From assembly GCA_964017235.1 (NCBI GenBank), contig OZ024929.1, forward strand, positions 22,689,464 through 22,753,463: a DNA stretch of 64,000 nucleotides, written 5' to 3'. The notes beneath the pieces are model-generated. The model ran no database searches. It saw only the letters and a program-made list of their open reading frames with translations, and was not told where the DNA came from. Position numbers and translations under genes: made by a program. Shown here piece by piece: positions 45,550 to 54,520 of the stretch (position 1 is its first letter; each line of letters begins with the position of its first letter). Origin of the DNA: Sabellastarte sp. h YS-2021. Its lineage: Eukaryota > Annelida > Polychaeta > Sabellida > Sabellidae.

Positions 45550-47025
45550 TTAGTCCCTAATTTGTTGGGCAGCTACCACAGGACCCAAATGGTACACATC
45601 CGAGTCTGCCCAGGCCAAGTCCTTCAGGTAAAATTGGGTGAAAGTATTATGAGACTTCCAGTGACAGGCTGCCAAAATCTGGTCTAAGGGAACACCCCCC
45701 TGAAAGGCTTTGGACGCCGCGAACGCGCGAACGTCATGAGCCCGAACCTGATGCAACTGTTGAGCCTGTTGGTCAGACATTTGGTAACAAAGGACTATGG
45801 TTTGTTTGATCCAGGAGGAAACGGTAGCAGGGACAATATCCTTCTGGAAACTCTTCCTAAAGGAAACAAAAACCAATTCTTTGCCTGAACGGAGATCTTT
45901 GGTTTTGTCCAAGTAATAACGTAGTGCCCGGACCGGGCACAGACTCCTATCCTCCTTGAGGGATTTGTCCAATGAAGGAGCCAAGGCTGGAATGATAACA
46001 GGGGCCACGCAAGCGGGACCTTCTTTAGCCAGGTGGTTCTTAGAGATGAAACTAGGAGAAGGCGATAAGGAAACATTCGACCAATCTTCTTGGTGCCTAA
46101 TGTTCCTGTGGACCCAAGCATGAATTTCACTCCTCCGTTTCCCAGAGCCCAAGGCTAGCAGGAAGACAGTCTTAAAAGTGAGATACTTCAGCGAAGCCTT
46201 CCTGAGAGGTTCAAAAGGAGGTTGTGTGAGTTGGTGAAGGACCAAAGACAAATTCCACGTAGGAACCCCACGCCTGCCTTTTGGTTTGTCCCTATGAAAA
46301 CTGTCCAACAACCTGGACAAGTTTTCATCCTTACTGATGTTAATTCTGGAATTCCCCACTTTGTCGGCTATGGCAGTCCTATAGCCTTCTATGGTACTAG
46401 GTTGAAGATGTTTCTCCTGAAAAAGGGACAGGAGAAAATCTGCAATCTGCTCTATAGAGGGAGTTCTGAAGTCCACCTTATTTTTCTCACACCATCTGAC
46501 AAAAACGGACCACTTTGATTCATAAATGGCTCTGGTAGAGCGTCTTTGAGGAGCCTCAATTCTTGTTGCCACTTCTGCTGAGAACCTGGCTTGTTGGATG
46601 GCAGAGGCTCTAGGAGCCAAGCATGAAGGTTCAGATTGGGAAGGTCCCGGTGAGGACACTGATTGAACGGTTGAGTTATCAAATTCGACACCTGAGGGAG
46701 CAGGAGGGGAATTTGAGCTGACATGTTGACCAGGTCCCAAAACCAAGGCATGTTGGGCCAACCTGGTGCTATCAGAATGAGACGACGGAATCCGTGGTCC
46801 AAGAGTTTTGTTACCACCTGATGAAGAAGGGCCGTCGGTGGAAACGCATAAGCGTCCAAGTCCTCCCAAGGGAGACTTAAGGCATCCACTTCCCACGCTG
46901 ATCGGTCTGGAACCGGGGATACAAACCGGGGAAGTTTGTGATTGAACCGGGTGGCAAACAGGTCCACAGACGGGCGGTGCCAACGCCGGCATATTTGAGC
47001 AAAAACCTCCGGGAGGAGAGACCAT
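45550..47025 (-). CDS. DIRS A tyrosine recombinase (YR)
   Basis: The open frame has 491 codons. The catalytic domain occupies roughly residues 170-475. Visible are the first Arg in LGSGKRRSEIHAW (about residue 300), AHDVRAFAASKAF with His 430 and Arg 433, ACHWKSHNTF with His 455, and QFYLKDLAW with the Tyr 466 nucleophile. All R-H-R-(H/W)-Y residues are present, so the enzyme looks active. Its role in DIRS elements is to integrate the circular DNA copy. The first 190 codons or so overlap the end of the RT/RNase H frame (46452-47025) in another frame, and the true start is not fixed. Confidence 0.9.
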   Translation of the reverse strand: MVSPPGGFCSNMPALAPPVCGPVCHPVQSQTSPVCIPGSRPISVGSGCLKSPLGGLGRLCVSTDGPSSSGGNKTLGPRIPSSHSDSTRLAQHALVLGPGQHVSSNSPPAPSGVEFDNSTVQSVSSPGPSQSEPSCLAPRASAIQQARFSAEVATRIEAPQRRSTRAIYESKWSVFVRWCEKNKVDFRTPSIEQIADFLLSLFQEKHLQPSTIEGYRTAIADKVGNSRINISKDENLSRLLDSFHRDKPKGRRGVPTWNLSLVLHQLTQPPFEPLRKASLKYLTFKTVFLLALGSGKRRSEIHAWVHRNIRHQEDWSNVSLSPSPSFISKNHLAKEGPACVAPVIIPALAPSLDKSLKEDRSLCPVRALRYYLDKTKDLRSGKELVFVSFRKSFQKDIVPATVSSWIKQTIVLCYQMSDQQAQQLHQVRAHDVRAFAASKAFQGGVPLDQILAACHWKSHNTFTQFYLKDLAWADSDVYHLGPVVAAQQIRD

Positions 47026-48737
47026 TCCGTTTGGATCACCTGATTGAGTCGGGACAGTTTGTCGGCAATGACGTTCAGGTGACCCGGAATATGCCTGGCC
47101 CTCAAGATTTGTTTATTTGGGGTTTAATGTCGCTTTCAACACTGTACAGGTCATATCACGACAGGTAGTTGAAAGGGCAGAGGAAACCAGTACATAGAGT
47201 TCGCTAGGGTTGTGTACTGTAAACTGCCGACCAACGGCAAGCAACTACCAGCTTTCCCACTTGAGCCCATGCGGGGATCGAACCCCGGCCTCAGAGGTGG
47301 GAGGCGAGAGTGCTACCACTCTGCCACCGTGGCCTGGCCCTCAAGACAATCTGCCTTTGATTGCACCAAAGCATCAGTCTCCAAAGGAGGGCACAGAGTG
47401 AGCCTGATTTCATACCCCCTTCCTTGTTGATGTAAGAGACCACAGTGGTGTTGTCTGTACAAACAAGAACTATCTGGTTGCAACATAACCGCTCGAACCG
47501 TTTTAAGGCCAGCAGGACTGCCTTGAGCTCCAACAAATTTATGTGCAAGGCGCCTTCTGACTCTAACCAGACTCCTTTTGCCATGTAATCGCCTAAGTGA
47601 GCGCCCCAACCTTCGTTTGAGGCGTCTGTAAACAGTTGAAGGGCGTGTTGAAGAGGGTGTAAGGGCTGACCGGAGAGCACCTTGGCCGGGTCCAACCACC
47701 ACCTTAGATGTACATGGAGAGATGAAGGAATTGGAATGACCTTCTCCAGAGATTCCGGGGCATGCCAATGCTTTTTTAGGTGCCATTGAATGGGTCTCAT
47801 ATGCAGCCTCCCCGATACTACTTGTTTTTCTGTTGCTGTCAGAAGGCCGATCAAAGACATGAACTGCCTGACTGAGCAACATTCCAGTCCCAGGAGAAGG
47901 TTGAGCTTTTGAGATAGACTCCTCCACCTGTCCTGAGTTGGTTTGACTAACCCCTGAGATAGGTCGAAATGATAACCTACGAAGTCGAAGGTTTGTTGGG
48001 GAACCAGCTCTGACTTGTCCATGTTGACTACCCAACCTAGAGAGCGGCAAAGGTCCAAAAGGATCTGCGTATGACGTAGGCAAATTTCCCGGCATGGGGC
48101 TCTCAGTAACCAATCGTCTAGGTATTGGTGGATCCGAATACCCCTCGATTGAGCCATGAGTTTTACCTCTTTGACCACCTTTGTGAACTCCAACGGAGCC
48201 GTCGACAGGCCAAAGGGAAGTGCTGTGAACTGAAAGGTTTGACCTTTTAAGTGGAACCTGAGATATTTTCGCGACCTGTGGTTTATGGGGATGTGAAAAT
48301 AAGCGTCGCTGAAATCCAGCGAAGTGACCCACTCCCCCTGTTGCAGGGAGAGTCTGATGGTCTCCGGAGTTTCCATCTTGAACGTTGTCGGAGCAAGGAA
48401 CAGGTTCAGTTGACTTAGGTCGAGAATGGGCCTCCATTTTTTGTTGGGTTTTGGAACCAGGAACAACCGGTTGTAGAAGCCCAGAGATGACTGAACTAAC
48501 ACTTTTTCTATAGCCTGTTTTTGACCTAGAGACTGTAAGGCTTCGTTCAGCTTTTTGTTTCTTAAAGGAGCTGATGAACCACTGACTATTACAGGAAATC
48601 TTGCTAGAGGTGGTCTCTCCTTGAAGGGTAGTTGATACCCTTCCCTGAGGATGGAGACTACCCTTGGATTTGACCCCAGGGAGAGCCAAACCTGCCAAAA
48701 CAGTTGCAGACGGCCTCCCACAGGTGGATCTTTGACA
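46452..48737 (-). pseudogene. DIRS A reverse transcriptase/RNase H, interrupted by a SINE
   Basis: The frame carries RT motifs KWRPILDLSQLN, WVTSLDFSDAYFHIPI (motif A), QFTALPFGLSTAPLEF (motif B) and HQYLDDWLLRA (motif C, catalytic YLDD). RNase H follows: QLFTDASNEGWGAH, LLELKAVLLAL and VCTDNTTVV, then RHIPGHLNVIADKLSR after the insertion and a C-terminal DLFATRFNHKLPRFVSP. The SINE at 47108-47332 splits RNase H; removing it in thought restores one frame across the 14-bp duplication. Clear frame conservation with element B starts at DPPVGGRL (codon at 48730). The frame is open further upstream, but that part is not conserved. Confidence 0.9.
47108..47332 (-). mobile_element. tRNA-derived SINE inserted in DIRS A RNase H
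   Basis: The minus strand starts GGCCACGGTGGCAGAGTGGT (A box) and has GGGGTTCGATCCCC (B box). It ends GTGTTGAAAGCGACATTAAA then CCCCAAATAAACAA. CCTGGCCCTCAAGA flanks both sides (47094-47107 and 47333-47346), a perfect 14-bp target duplication. The SINE is same-sense with the element's genes. Confidence 0.92.
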
Positions 48738-48947
48738 ACACAAGGTACATTTATGACATTTGGGGCAAAAAGACATTGATTTACAGACAAAGCACTGTTC
48801 ACATATTTTATTTCTATTTTGGCAAGAGAGGGTCTTACGTTTTTCTTTTGCAACGGCCCTGTTACAGAAACTGCAGGAAGAACAACAGGCAAATTTACAG
48901 TCTTTTGAACAGTCACTTTGTTGGTTGCTGACACTCGATTGAAACAT
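48720..48947 (-). CDS. DIRS A conserved cysteine-rich module (third frame between gag and RT)
   Basis: An ATG seven bases after the gag stop (TGACAATCAATG) opens a frame different from RT. Its first 76 codons have about a dozen cysteines: CCSSCSFCNRAVAKEKRK, NRNKICEQCFVCKSMSFC, and CHKCTLCCQRSTC. Element B encodes the same pattern at 56210-55917, while the RT frame over this interval is not conserved. A zinc-binding, nucleic-acid-binding role is likely. Frame conservation passes to the RT frame within about 15 bases (48720-48735), implying a +1/-2 shift or a separate short protein. The frame stays open to 47313 but loses conservation after the last Cys. Confidence 0.7.
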
Positions 48948-48953
48948 TGATTG

Positions 48954-51017
48954 TCATTTATATGGCTTACTACCACGGGCAGGCTTGGAGTAATAGGTGG
49001 AGCTAGAGCCACCTCTACCACGATTCTTGCCTCTGCCTCTGCCCGAAAACTGCCGCCAAGGTTGCTGAGTCTGAGAAGACGAAAAACCAGAGTGACGACT
49101 ATCTTTCTTGTCGTAGGGTTGGTACCTGAACTGATGCTTCTTGGAGTGCTGGTATGTGCCCGAACCGGGACCAGGAGCACTCCTATTAGACTCATGCTTT
49201 TGTATGTCTTGCTCAGCCACCGCCAGAACATCATCCGGGAACAACCCGTAAGTAAAAAGGGGGGCATTGCGTAGCTTATTCCAGGTGTCAGGTTTCAGTC
49301 CCGGCCTAACATATTCTAGGTAGGAATCTCTCCTCAACAAAATGAAATTTGCTAGTTGGACAAACAAACTGTCTGCGAGGTGCTGAAAAGCAGTACCCAA
49401 AGCCACAGAGACGCTAGAATGGAAAGCTGACAAGTCTTTTAAGTCCTTGACTGCGTCTGTGACCTCCTTTGGGGCTTTACCTTTAACAATGGTACTGTTC
49501 AGAAAGGAAATATGTTGGTTCATTTTGTCCTGGATCTCGCTCACGCACCTGTTAAACTCTGCGGCATGGTTGGTGATCAAGGAGCCTTCCCTAGCACATT
49601 GCTCCCACCTTCTAAGGATTTCTTGAGATATAGGCCTGGAAGCCGGACCTGAGGACGGGTAAGATGAAATCTTGGCGATACGAGAGAACTGAGAGTTCAA
49701 TCTAGCTTCAGACCCCGACCAGCCATAGATAGTCCTTCCGGGTCTTTGGTTGCCATCCTGTTTTATTCTGGATTGCGTATACCATTTAGCCTGGCTTTTA
49801 GGTGTCCTGATGAACTGGTCCTGTTTCAGACCTGCTGCTTCCTGAGACCGGGAAGGGTAGCCCTCTGCAGCCCGTGTATTAAGTTTTTCCATTTTATAAC
49901 ACAGCCAGTCGTCTGCTGGCAATTCTACTGACACTTTTCCTGTACGACGAGGGTGTTTACCCTTCCAAGGGTTGTCAGAGCGGTTATCCGTGTCACCTAC
50001 AGCAGCTTCAAAATCTGGTATGTGAGACCAGCCAAGGAAAGACCGGACCGACCGGACCGTTTCCCTGTAGTTCATTTCTTTGTTTCTTTCAACTACCTCA
50101 GAATCTGAAAGTTCACCTTCTTCACCGGAGTCTTTATCTGACCGGTCCGGAAGGGGTTCCACATCTGACAGAGCCGGATCCGGCTGAATAAAACTGTCTG
50201 GAGCAAAAGTAGATCCACTGGAAGCTTGCGTACCGGTGATGACCGGTTGAGAAGAGGATCCAAGAGAAGTGACACTGGTTACATTTTCTTCCGGTTGCTC
50301 AAGATCTTGCAAACCCGGACCGGGCACAACTGTCTTGAGAGGAGGAATAGGGTCTGAAGCAATTTGACTTGAAGAGCCGGCACTAGCAGCCGGTTTACCA
50401 GCTTTCTTGTGTTTAGACTTCCCCTTATGTTTTTTAACAGCAGGTAAAACCTCTAACTCCTGACCTGGAGGCCTCACCGGACCGGTGGCTCCGGGGTCAG
50501 GAGACGGGTTGATGAAAGGCGTATCAGAAATGGGAGCTTGAATTGTAGATACAGGCATCTTGGGGGTTGAAAAAATATTGGTTCTTGAAAGGAGAGCCTC
50601 AAAGCGGGCGAACTTTTCTTCTAATTGGTTGTTTAACAACTCCAAGTCCTGACGGGAGACAAAATCTCCAGCACTAGCTTGAGCAGCCGGTGAAGCACCG
50701 GTAAAAACCCTTTCCTGCGCATGCGCAGCGTCCGGGGGAATTTGAAAGTCAATCTGATCCTCTACGGGACCCACAACAGTTACCTTATTAGGGGAAACCA
50801 ATGTTCCAGCTTTCTTATCCTTCCGGATCTGATATTGTGGAGTTGCCAACATACCCTTCTGGGAATTCGAAAAATTGTCACACAAATCACAACTCTGACC
50901 TTTGACACAAGGGTCATCTCCCATCTTTTTGTCCCTACAGCGGGCACATTTTTTGTGTAAGTCGAAAGCAGCCATCACATGGCCACAACTACCACGCCTT
51001 TGTCCTGGTGATGCCAT
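48954..51017 (-). CDS. DIRS A gag-like protein
   Basis: I place the start at the ATG at 51017 (MASPGQRRGSCGH) because element B conserves this start as MSSPGQRRGSCGH. The protein has 687 residues. It opens with a Cys/His cluster (CGHVMAAFDLHKKCARCRDK ... CDLCDN). A coiled-coil-like LELLNNQLEEKFARFEALLS precedes a long Pro/Ser/acidic linker. The conserved body holds YRETVRSVRSFLGW, ISQEILRRWEQCAREGS and RRDSYLEYVRPGLKPDTWN. The end is Gly/Arg/Ser-rich (GRGRGKNRGRGG), as for RNA-binding nucleocapsid tails. Probably forms the particle or RNP that packages the element RNA. Confidence 0.85.
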   Translation of the reverse strand: MASPGQRRGSCGHVMAAFDLHKKCARCRDKKMGDDPCVKGQSCDLCDNFSNSQKGMLATPQYQIRKDKKAGTLVSPNKVTVVGPVEDQIDFQIPPDAAHAQERVFTGASPAAQASAGDFVSRQDLELLNNQLEEKFARFEALLSRTNIFSTPKMPVSTIQAPISDTPFINPSPDPGATGPVRPPGQELEVLPAVKKHKGKSKHKKAGKPAASAGSSSQIASDPIPPLKTVVPGPGLQDLEQPEENVTSVTSLGSSSQPVITGTQASSGSTFAPDSFIQPDPALSDVEPLPDRSDKDSGEEGELSDSEVVERNKEMNYRETVRSVRSFLGWSHIPDFEAAVGDTDNRSDNPWKGKHPRRTGKVSVELPADDWLCYKMEKLNTRAAEGYPSRSQEAAGLKQDQFIRTPKSQAKWYTQSRIKQDGNQRPGRTIYGWSGSEARLNSQFSRIAKISSYPSSGPASRPISQEILRRWEQCAREGSLITNHAAEFNRCVSEIQDKMNQHISFLNSTIVKGKAPKEVTDAVKDLKDLSAFHSSVSVALGTAFQHLADSLFVQLANFILLRRDSYLEYVRPGLKPDTWNKLRNAPLFTYGLFPDDVLAVAEQDIQKHESNRSAPGPGSGTYQHSKKHQFRYQPYDKKDSRHSGFSSSQTQQPWRQFSGRGRGKNRGRGGSSSTYYSKPARGSKPYK

Positions 51018-51131
51018 GATAAATATACTTCGCAAATATCCAAAACTTTCCTTGTAACACACTTTGTAAACAACTAATATAATTAAAAGTTTATTCCACT
51101 GAAATTTATCGCTAACACACTATGGCGCCAA

Positions 51132-51330
51132 ACAAAAAGAGGAAGTACGCATGCGCGCGCACGCGCAGTAGGGGAGCTGGGTGCAGTCACGACACCTGGC
51201 GAATGAGGAGTACACTACCGGTCCCGGTCAGAGCACAGCTCAGGACGTTTTTGTCTAACGTTTGGCGGGACCGGCTGCGCGCCGGACAAATGCACTGGTC
51301 CACTAGGTAAGATATATTAACGCAATAAAA
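51132..51330. repeat. Right inverted terminal repeat of DIRS A
   Basis: Complement of 44845-45030. The outer end reads GATATATTAACGCAATAAAA. Transcription of the element must start near here, upstream of gag; GCATGCGCGCGCACGCGC is an NRF1-like GC-rich palindromic motif, a candidate promoter element (inference). Confidence 0.9.
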
Positions 51331-52073
51331 TGTCAAAGTATGTCATTTTACATCCTTTCCAGAGATAAGGTCATGTGGGAATAGGCCAAGTTCCAACAAG
51401 CTGAATTCAAAATCACGACTACATGGATCAAAGGCTTAGAAGTGAAGTGATTACATGCCAAACAAAACCACCAGGATACTGAGACCTCCTTTGTAGTCTT
51501 TTTAAACCTCGGCACAAAACAAAGCACGGTTCATGAATGATAATCTTAACTTGTCAGCTGGGAAAGTTGCGGGTCAAGACTTATTTTACAAACTCTCTCT
51601 CTTGAAAATTGAGAGAAAATATCTTTACTGGATATATTCATCAAATTTCACAGTTGTGTAAGGAAGAAGTATTACATTATACTGTATTTATTTGGTTTGA
51701 ATGTTAGCTTCACCACACTGCATATTCATATCATGATGAGTAAGCTGGAAGAAGAGGTACATACAATCTGACCAAGATTCTGTACTATCATCTCACCACT
51801 GATAAGTAATTAACAATTTTTCCGGTTTATCTTATAGCCATCAGCAGATAACGATTGAAGGGTGTTGATATTTTTTTTGCAGTTGACAGTATTTTATTAA
51901 TGATGCAGTGAATCTCCATGAATAGTGCCTATATATATCTGTCTACCAGTCCTCCAGAGTTCTTGGGCAATAAAAGGTGAGCAAATCTTGATGCTATTTT
52001 TACTTTTATATTCAACTTTTGGTGATCTTGAGCTTCATTTTAGCTCATCTTATATAAATGAAACAGCAGAAAA
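51331..52073. other. Spacer between DIRS A and B (intron of host gene)
   Basis: AT-rich intronic DNA, no gene. It separates the two independent insertions by 743 bp. Confidence 0.6.
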
Positions 52074-52290
52074 TTGCAAATTTAATAAGTAAATTAAATT
52101 TTTATAAGTTAATACCCTATCCAATGGACAATTGCTTTACCGGTCGGCGCGACCGGTCCCGCCAAACGTCAGAAAAAGACGTCCTGTATATAATACCGGC
52201 AGGACCGGCCAGGAGAGTGCATTCGCCAGGTGGCGCATCGTACTTCCTCTTCCTGTCTAGACATCGTGACGTCATAGCATCTTTTTCGTG
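52074..52290. repeat. Left inverted terminal repeat of DIRS B
   Basis: CCTATCCAATGGACAATTGC through GTACTTCCTCTTCCTGTCTA to ATCTTTTTCGT pairs with 58248-58420. Contains TACCGGTCGGCGCGACCGGT, a 20-base hairpin. Confidence 0.9.
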
Positions 52291-52350
52291 TCTAGTCCTA
52301 GTAAGACCCCTAGTAAGCTGATAGCGGGGCCGGTTGGGTGGGCCTTGCCT

Positions 52351-52446
52351 GTCCATTGGATAGGGTATTAACTTATAAAAATTTAATTTACTTATTAAAT
52401 TTGCAATTTTATTGCGTTAATACATCCTATCCAATGGACAATTGCT
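52351..52446. repeat. Internal complementary region of DIRS B
   Basis: GTCCATTGGATAGGGTATTA ... ACTTATTAAATTTGCAA complements the left end; TTTTATTGCGTTAATACATC / CTATCCAATGGACAATTGCT complements the right end. The junction GCAATAAAATTGCAAA is spelled on the complementary strand. Confidence 0.92.
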
Positions 52447-52827
52447 GAATAACTACCGCTTGGTAGGCGGGTAAGCAGCTAGGGACTTAAGTGAACTCAT
52501 AACAAAACAAATGGTGCAGGCCCATTTGACCTAGGGTCAGAGAATCCTGAGAGGTCAAGGTCGGCTACCAACTCACCGGTTAACCGGGAGTCTACCGTCG
52601 TTGCCCCCCCCTTTTTCTTTCCCTCCCAGAGTTGATCTGAGTAGGGGAAGATAGAGAGAGAGAGGGCTGAGTTCAGTCCCAGAAGAAATAAACTTCCCAA
52701 AGGAAGCAAATCACAGTTTTTTTTGTTTTTTTTTTATAGAAAAATATGTACATTGAAAACTATTTACACTATGTACATATCTGGCATATTTACAATATGT
52801 ACATATTTACATATATACAACATCTCC

Positions 52828-54520
52828 TCACTTCTGGGCCTGGTGGTGCACCTGCTGGGCAGCCACTACAGGTCGCAGGTGGAAAAGCTCGGAGTCAGCC
52901 CAGGCAACATCCTTCAAATAAAACTGAGTGAAGGTGTTGTGGGATTTCCAGTGGCAGGCTGACAAAATCTGGTCTAAGGAGATCCCTGAATGGAAGGCCT
53001 TAGAGGCCAAAGTCAAAGTTGGGGTTTTACGTCCCGTTCAACAGCCAGGGTCATATTGGGACAGGTCCTCAGAATTGCCACTTGTGGGACTCGAACCCAC
53101 AGAGGTGACAGCCTATGATTAGATGCCAAACTTGCTAACCACTAGGCCAGCAAAGGCCCTAACATCATGGGCTTTAACCTGATGTAAGGATAGGTCCTCT
53201 TGGTCGGAGAGCTCATAGCACAGAATCACAGTCTGTTTGATCCATGAGGAGATGGTGGCAGGTGAGATGTCTTTGTCAAACCCCTTCTTGAAGGAGACAA
53301 AGACCAACTCCTTATTCTGCCTAAGGTCTGAGGTCCTGTCCAAGTAGTAGCGTAGGGCTCTAACTGGACATAGGGACTAATCACCCTTGAGTGATTTATC
53401 CAGAGATGGTGCCAGGGCTGGAATGACCACTGGAGCCACGCTGTCTGGACCCTCCTTGGCCAGCTGATTCTTGGAAAGGAAGCTGGGTGAGGGGTACAAG
53501 GACACCTTAGACCAGTCTGACTGGTGTCTGATGTTCTTATGTAACCAAGCATGGATCTCACTCCTGCGTTTACCAGAACCTAAGGCCAGCAAGAAAACAG
53601 TCTTGAAAGTCAGATGTTTCAAGGAGGCCTCTTTAAGGGGTTCAAAGGGAGCCTTTGTCAGCTAGTGAAGCACCAGGGAAAGGTTCCAAGAGGGGATGCC
53701 CCTCCTGCCCTTGGGTCTGTCTCTATGGAAACTGTCCAGGAGACGAGTGAGATTTTCATCCTTGCTGACATTAATGGTGGAATTGCCCAGTTTGTCAGCA
53801 ATGGCTGATCTGTAGCCATCAATAGTGCCTGGTTGCAACTTCTTGTCCTGAAACAAGTGCAGGAGGAAGTCAGCAATAGCTTTCAGAGGTGGTGCCCTGA
53901 AGTCCACCTGATTACTGAGGCACCACTTTGTAAAAATGGTCCACTTTGCCTCATAGACAGATCTGGTTGATCCTCTTTGAGGAGCCTCAATTCGTGCTGC
54001 CACTGCCTCAGAGAAGCCCTGCTCCTTGATTGCTGAGGCTCTAGGAGCCAGGCATGTAAGTTCAGATTTGACAGGTTCCTGTGAAGGACCTGGTTGAATG
54101 GCTGAGATACCAGGTTTGGTATGTTGGGCAGGCACAGTGGGATTTGACTGGACATTGCCACTAGATCCCAGAACCAGGGCATGTTGGGCCACCCTGGGGC
54201 AATCAGAATTATTCTGTTGCAAGGGTAGTCCTGTAACTTCTCCACCACTTTGCCCAAGATGGCTGCTGGTGGAAAGGCATATGGGTCCAGGTCCTCCCAG
54301 GAGAGGCTGAGTGCATCCACTGCCCAAGCCTGGGGATCTGGCACCGGTGACACAAACTGTGGCAGTTTGTTGTTGAACCTGGTGGCAAACAGGTCCACTT
54401 GTGGCTGGTGCCACCTTGAGCATACAGCTTGGAATACTTCTGGATGAAGTGACCACTCTGTTTGAATGGTCTGGCCAAGTCTGGATAGCTTGTCTGCTAT
54501 CACGTTCAGCCGGCCGGGGA
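52828..54520 (-). pseudogene. DIRS B tyrosine recombinase, broken
   Basis: The N-terminal part (to 53662) is open and matches element A: GFSEAVAARIEAPQRGSTRS, ADFLLHLFQDKKLQPGTIDG, DSFHRDRPKGRRGIPSWNLS. A TAG follows at SLVLH (near 53660), then KHLTFKTVFLLALGSGKRRS and EIHAWLHKNIRH, and a second TAG near 53379. The His/Arg box (KAHDVRAFAG, near 53170) is cut by a SINE (53010-53143). The end ACHWKSHNTFTQFYLKD with the Tyr nucleophile follows at 52.9-53.0 kb. All catalytic motifs remain recognisable, so decay is moderate. Confidence 0.85.
53010..53143 (-). mobile_element. tRNA-derived SINE in DIRS B recombinase
   Basis: The minus strand reads GGCCTAGTGGTTAGCAAGTT (A box) and GTGGGTTCGAGTCCCAC (B box), and the body ends in CCCTGGCTGTTGAACGGGAC / GTAAAACCCC, the same family as 18154-18372. 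Flanks AGGCCA (53004-53009 and 53144-53149) give a 6-bp or longer target duplication. The body is shorter than in the other copies. Confidence 0.85.

Larger units (their letters stand above)
44809..51330 (-). mobile_element. DIRS-type retrotransposon A, full length (6.5 kb)
   Basis: The element is read right to left: gag-like ORF, cysteine-rich module, RT/RNase H, tyrosine recombinase. Its ends are inverted repeats (left 44809-45030, right 51132-51330) and an internal complementary region (45091-45187) contains the joined complement of both ends. These are the defining traits of the DIRS order, which integrates from a circular DNA by a tyrosine recombinase and has no integrase or target duplication (family knowledge). 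Gag and YR frames are open and only a SINE interrupts RNase H, so the copy is young. It lies in an intron, in the same orientation as the host gene. Confidence 0.95.

Noticed and set aside
47313..48719. Continuation of the cysteine-rich frame as a protein of more than 500 codons in DIRS A (and 54603-55916 in B)
   Set aside because: After the last cysteine the two elements lose similarity in this frame, while the RT frame becomes highly conserved. The long opening looks like a shadow of RT codon use.
48954..49274. Plus-strand frames within the DIRS elements (for example 48951-49274 and 57584-57844)
   Set aside because: They are antisense to the conserved gag and RT frames and show no motif of their own.
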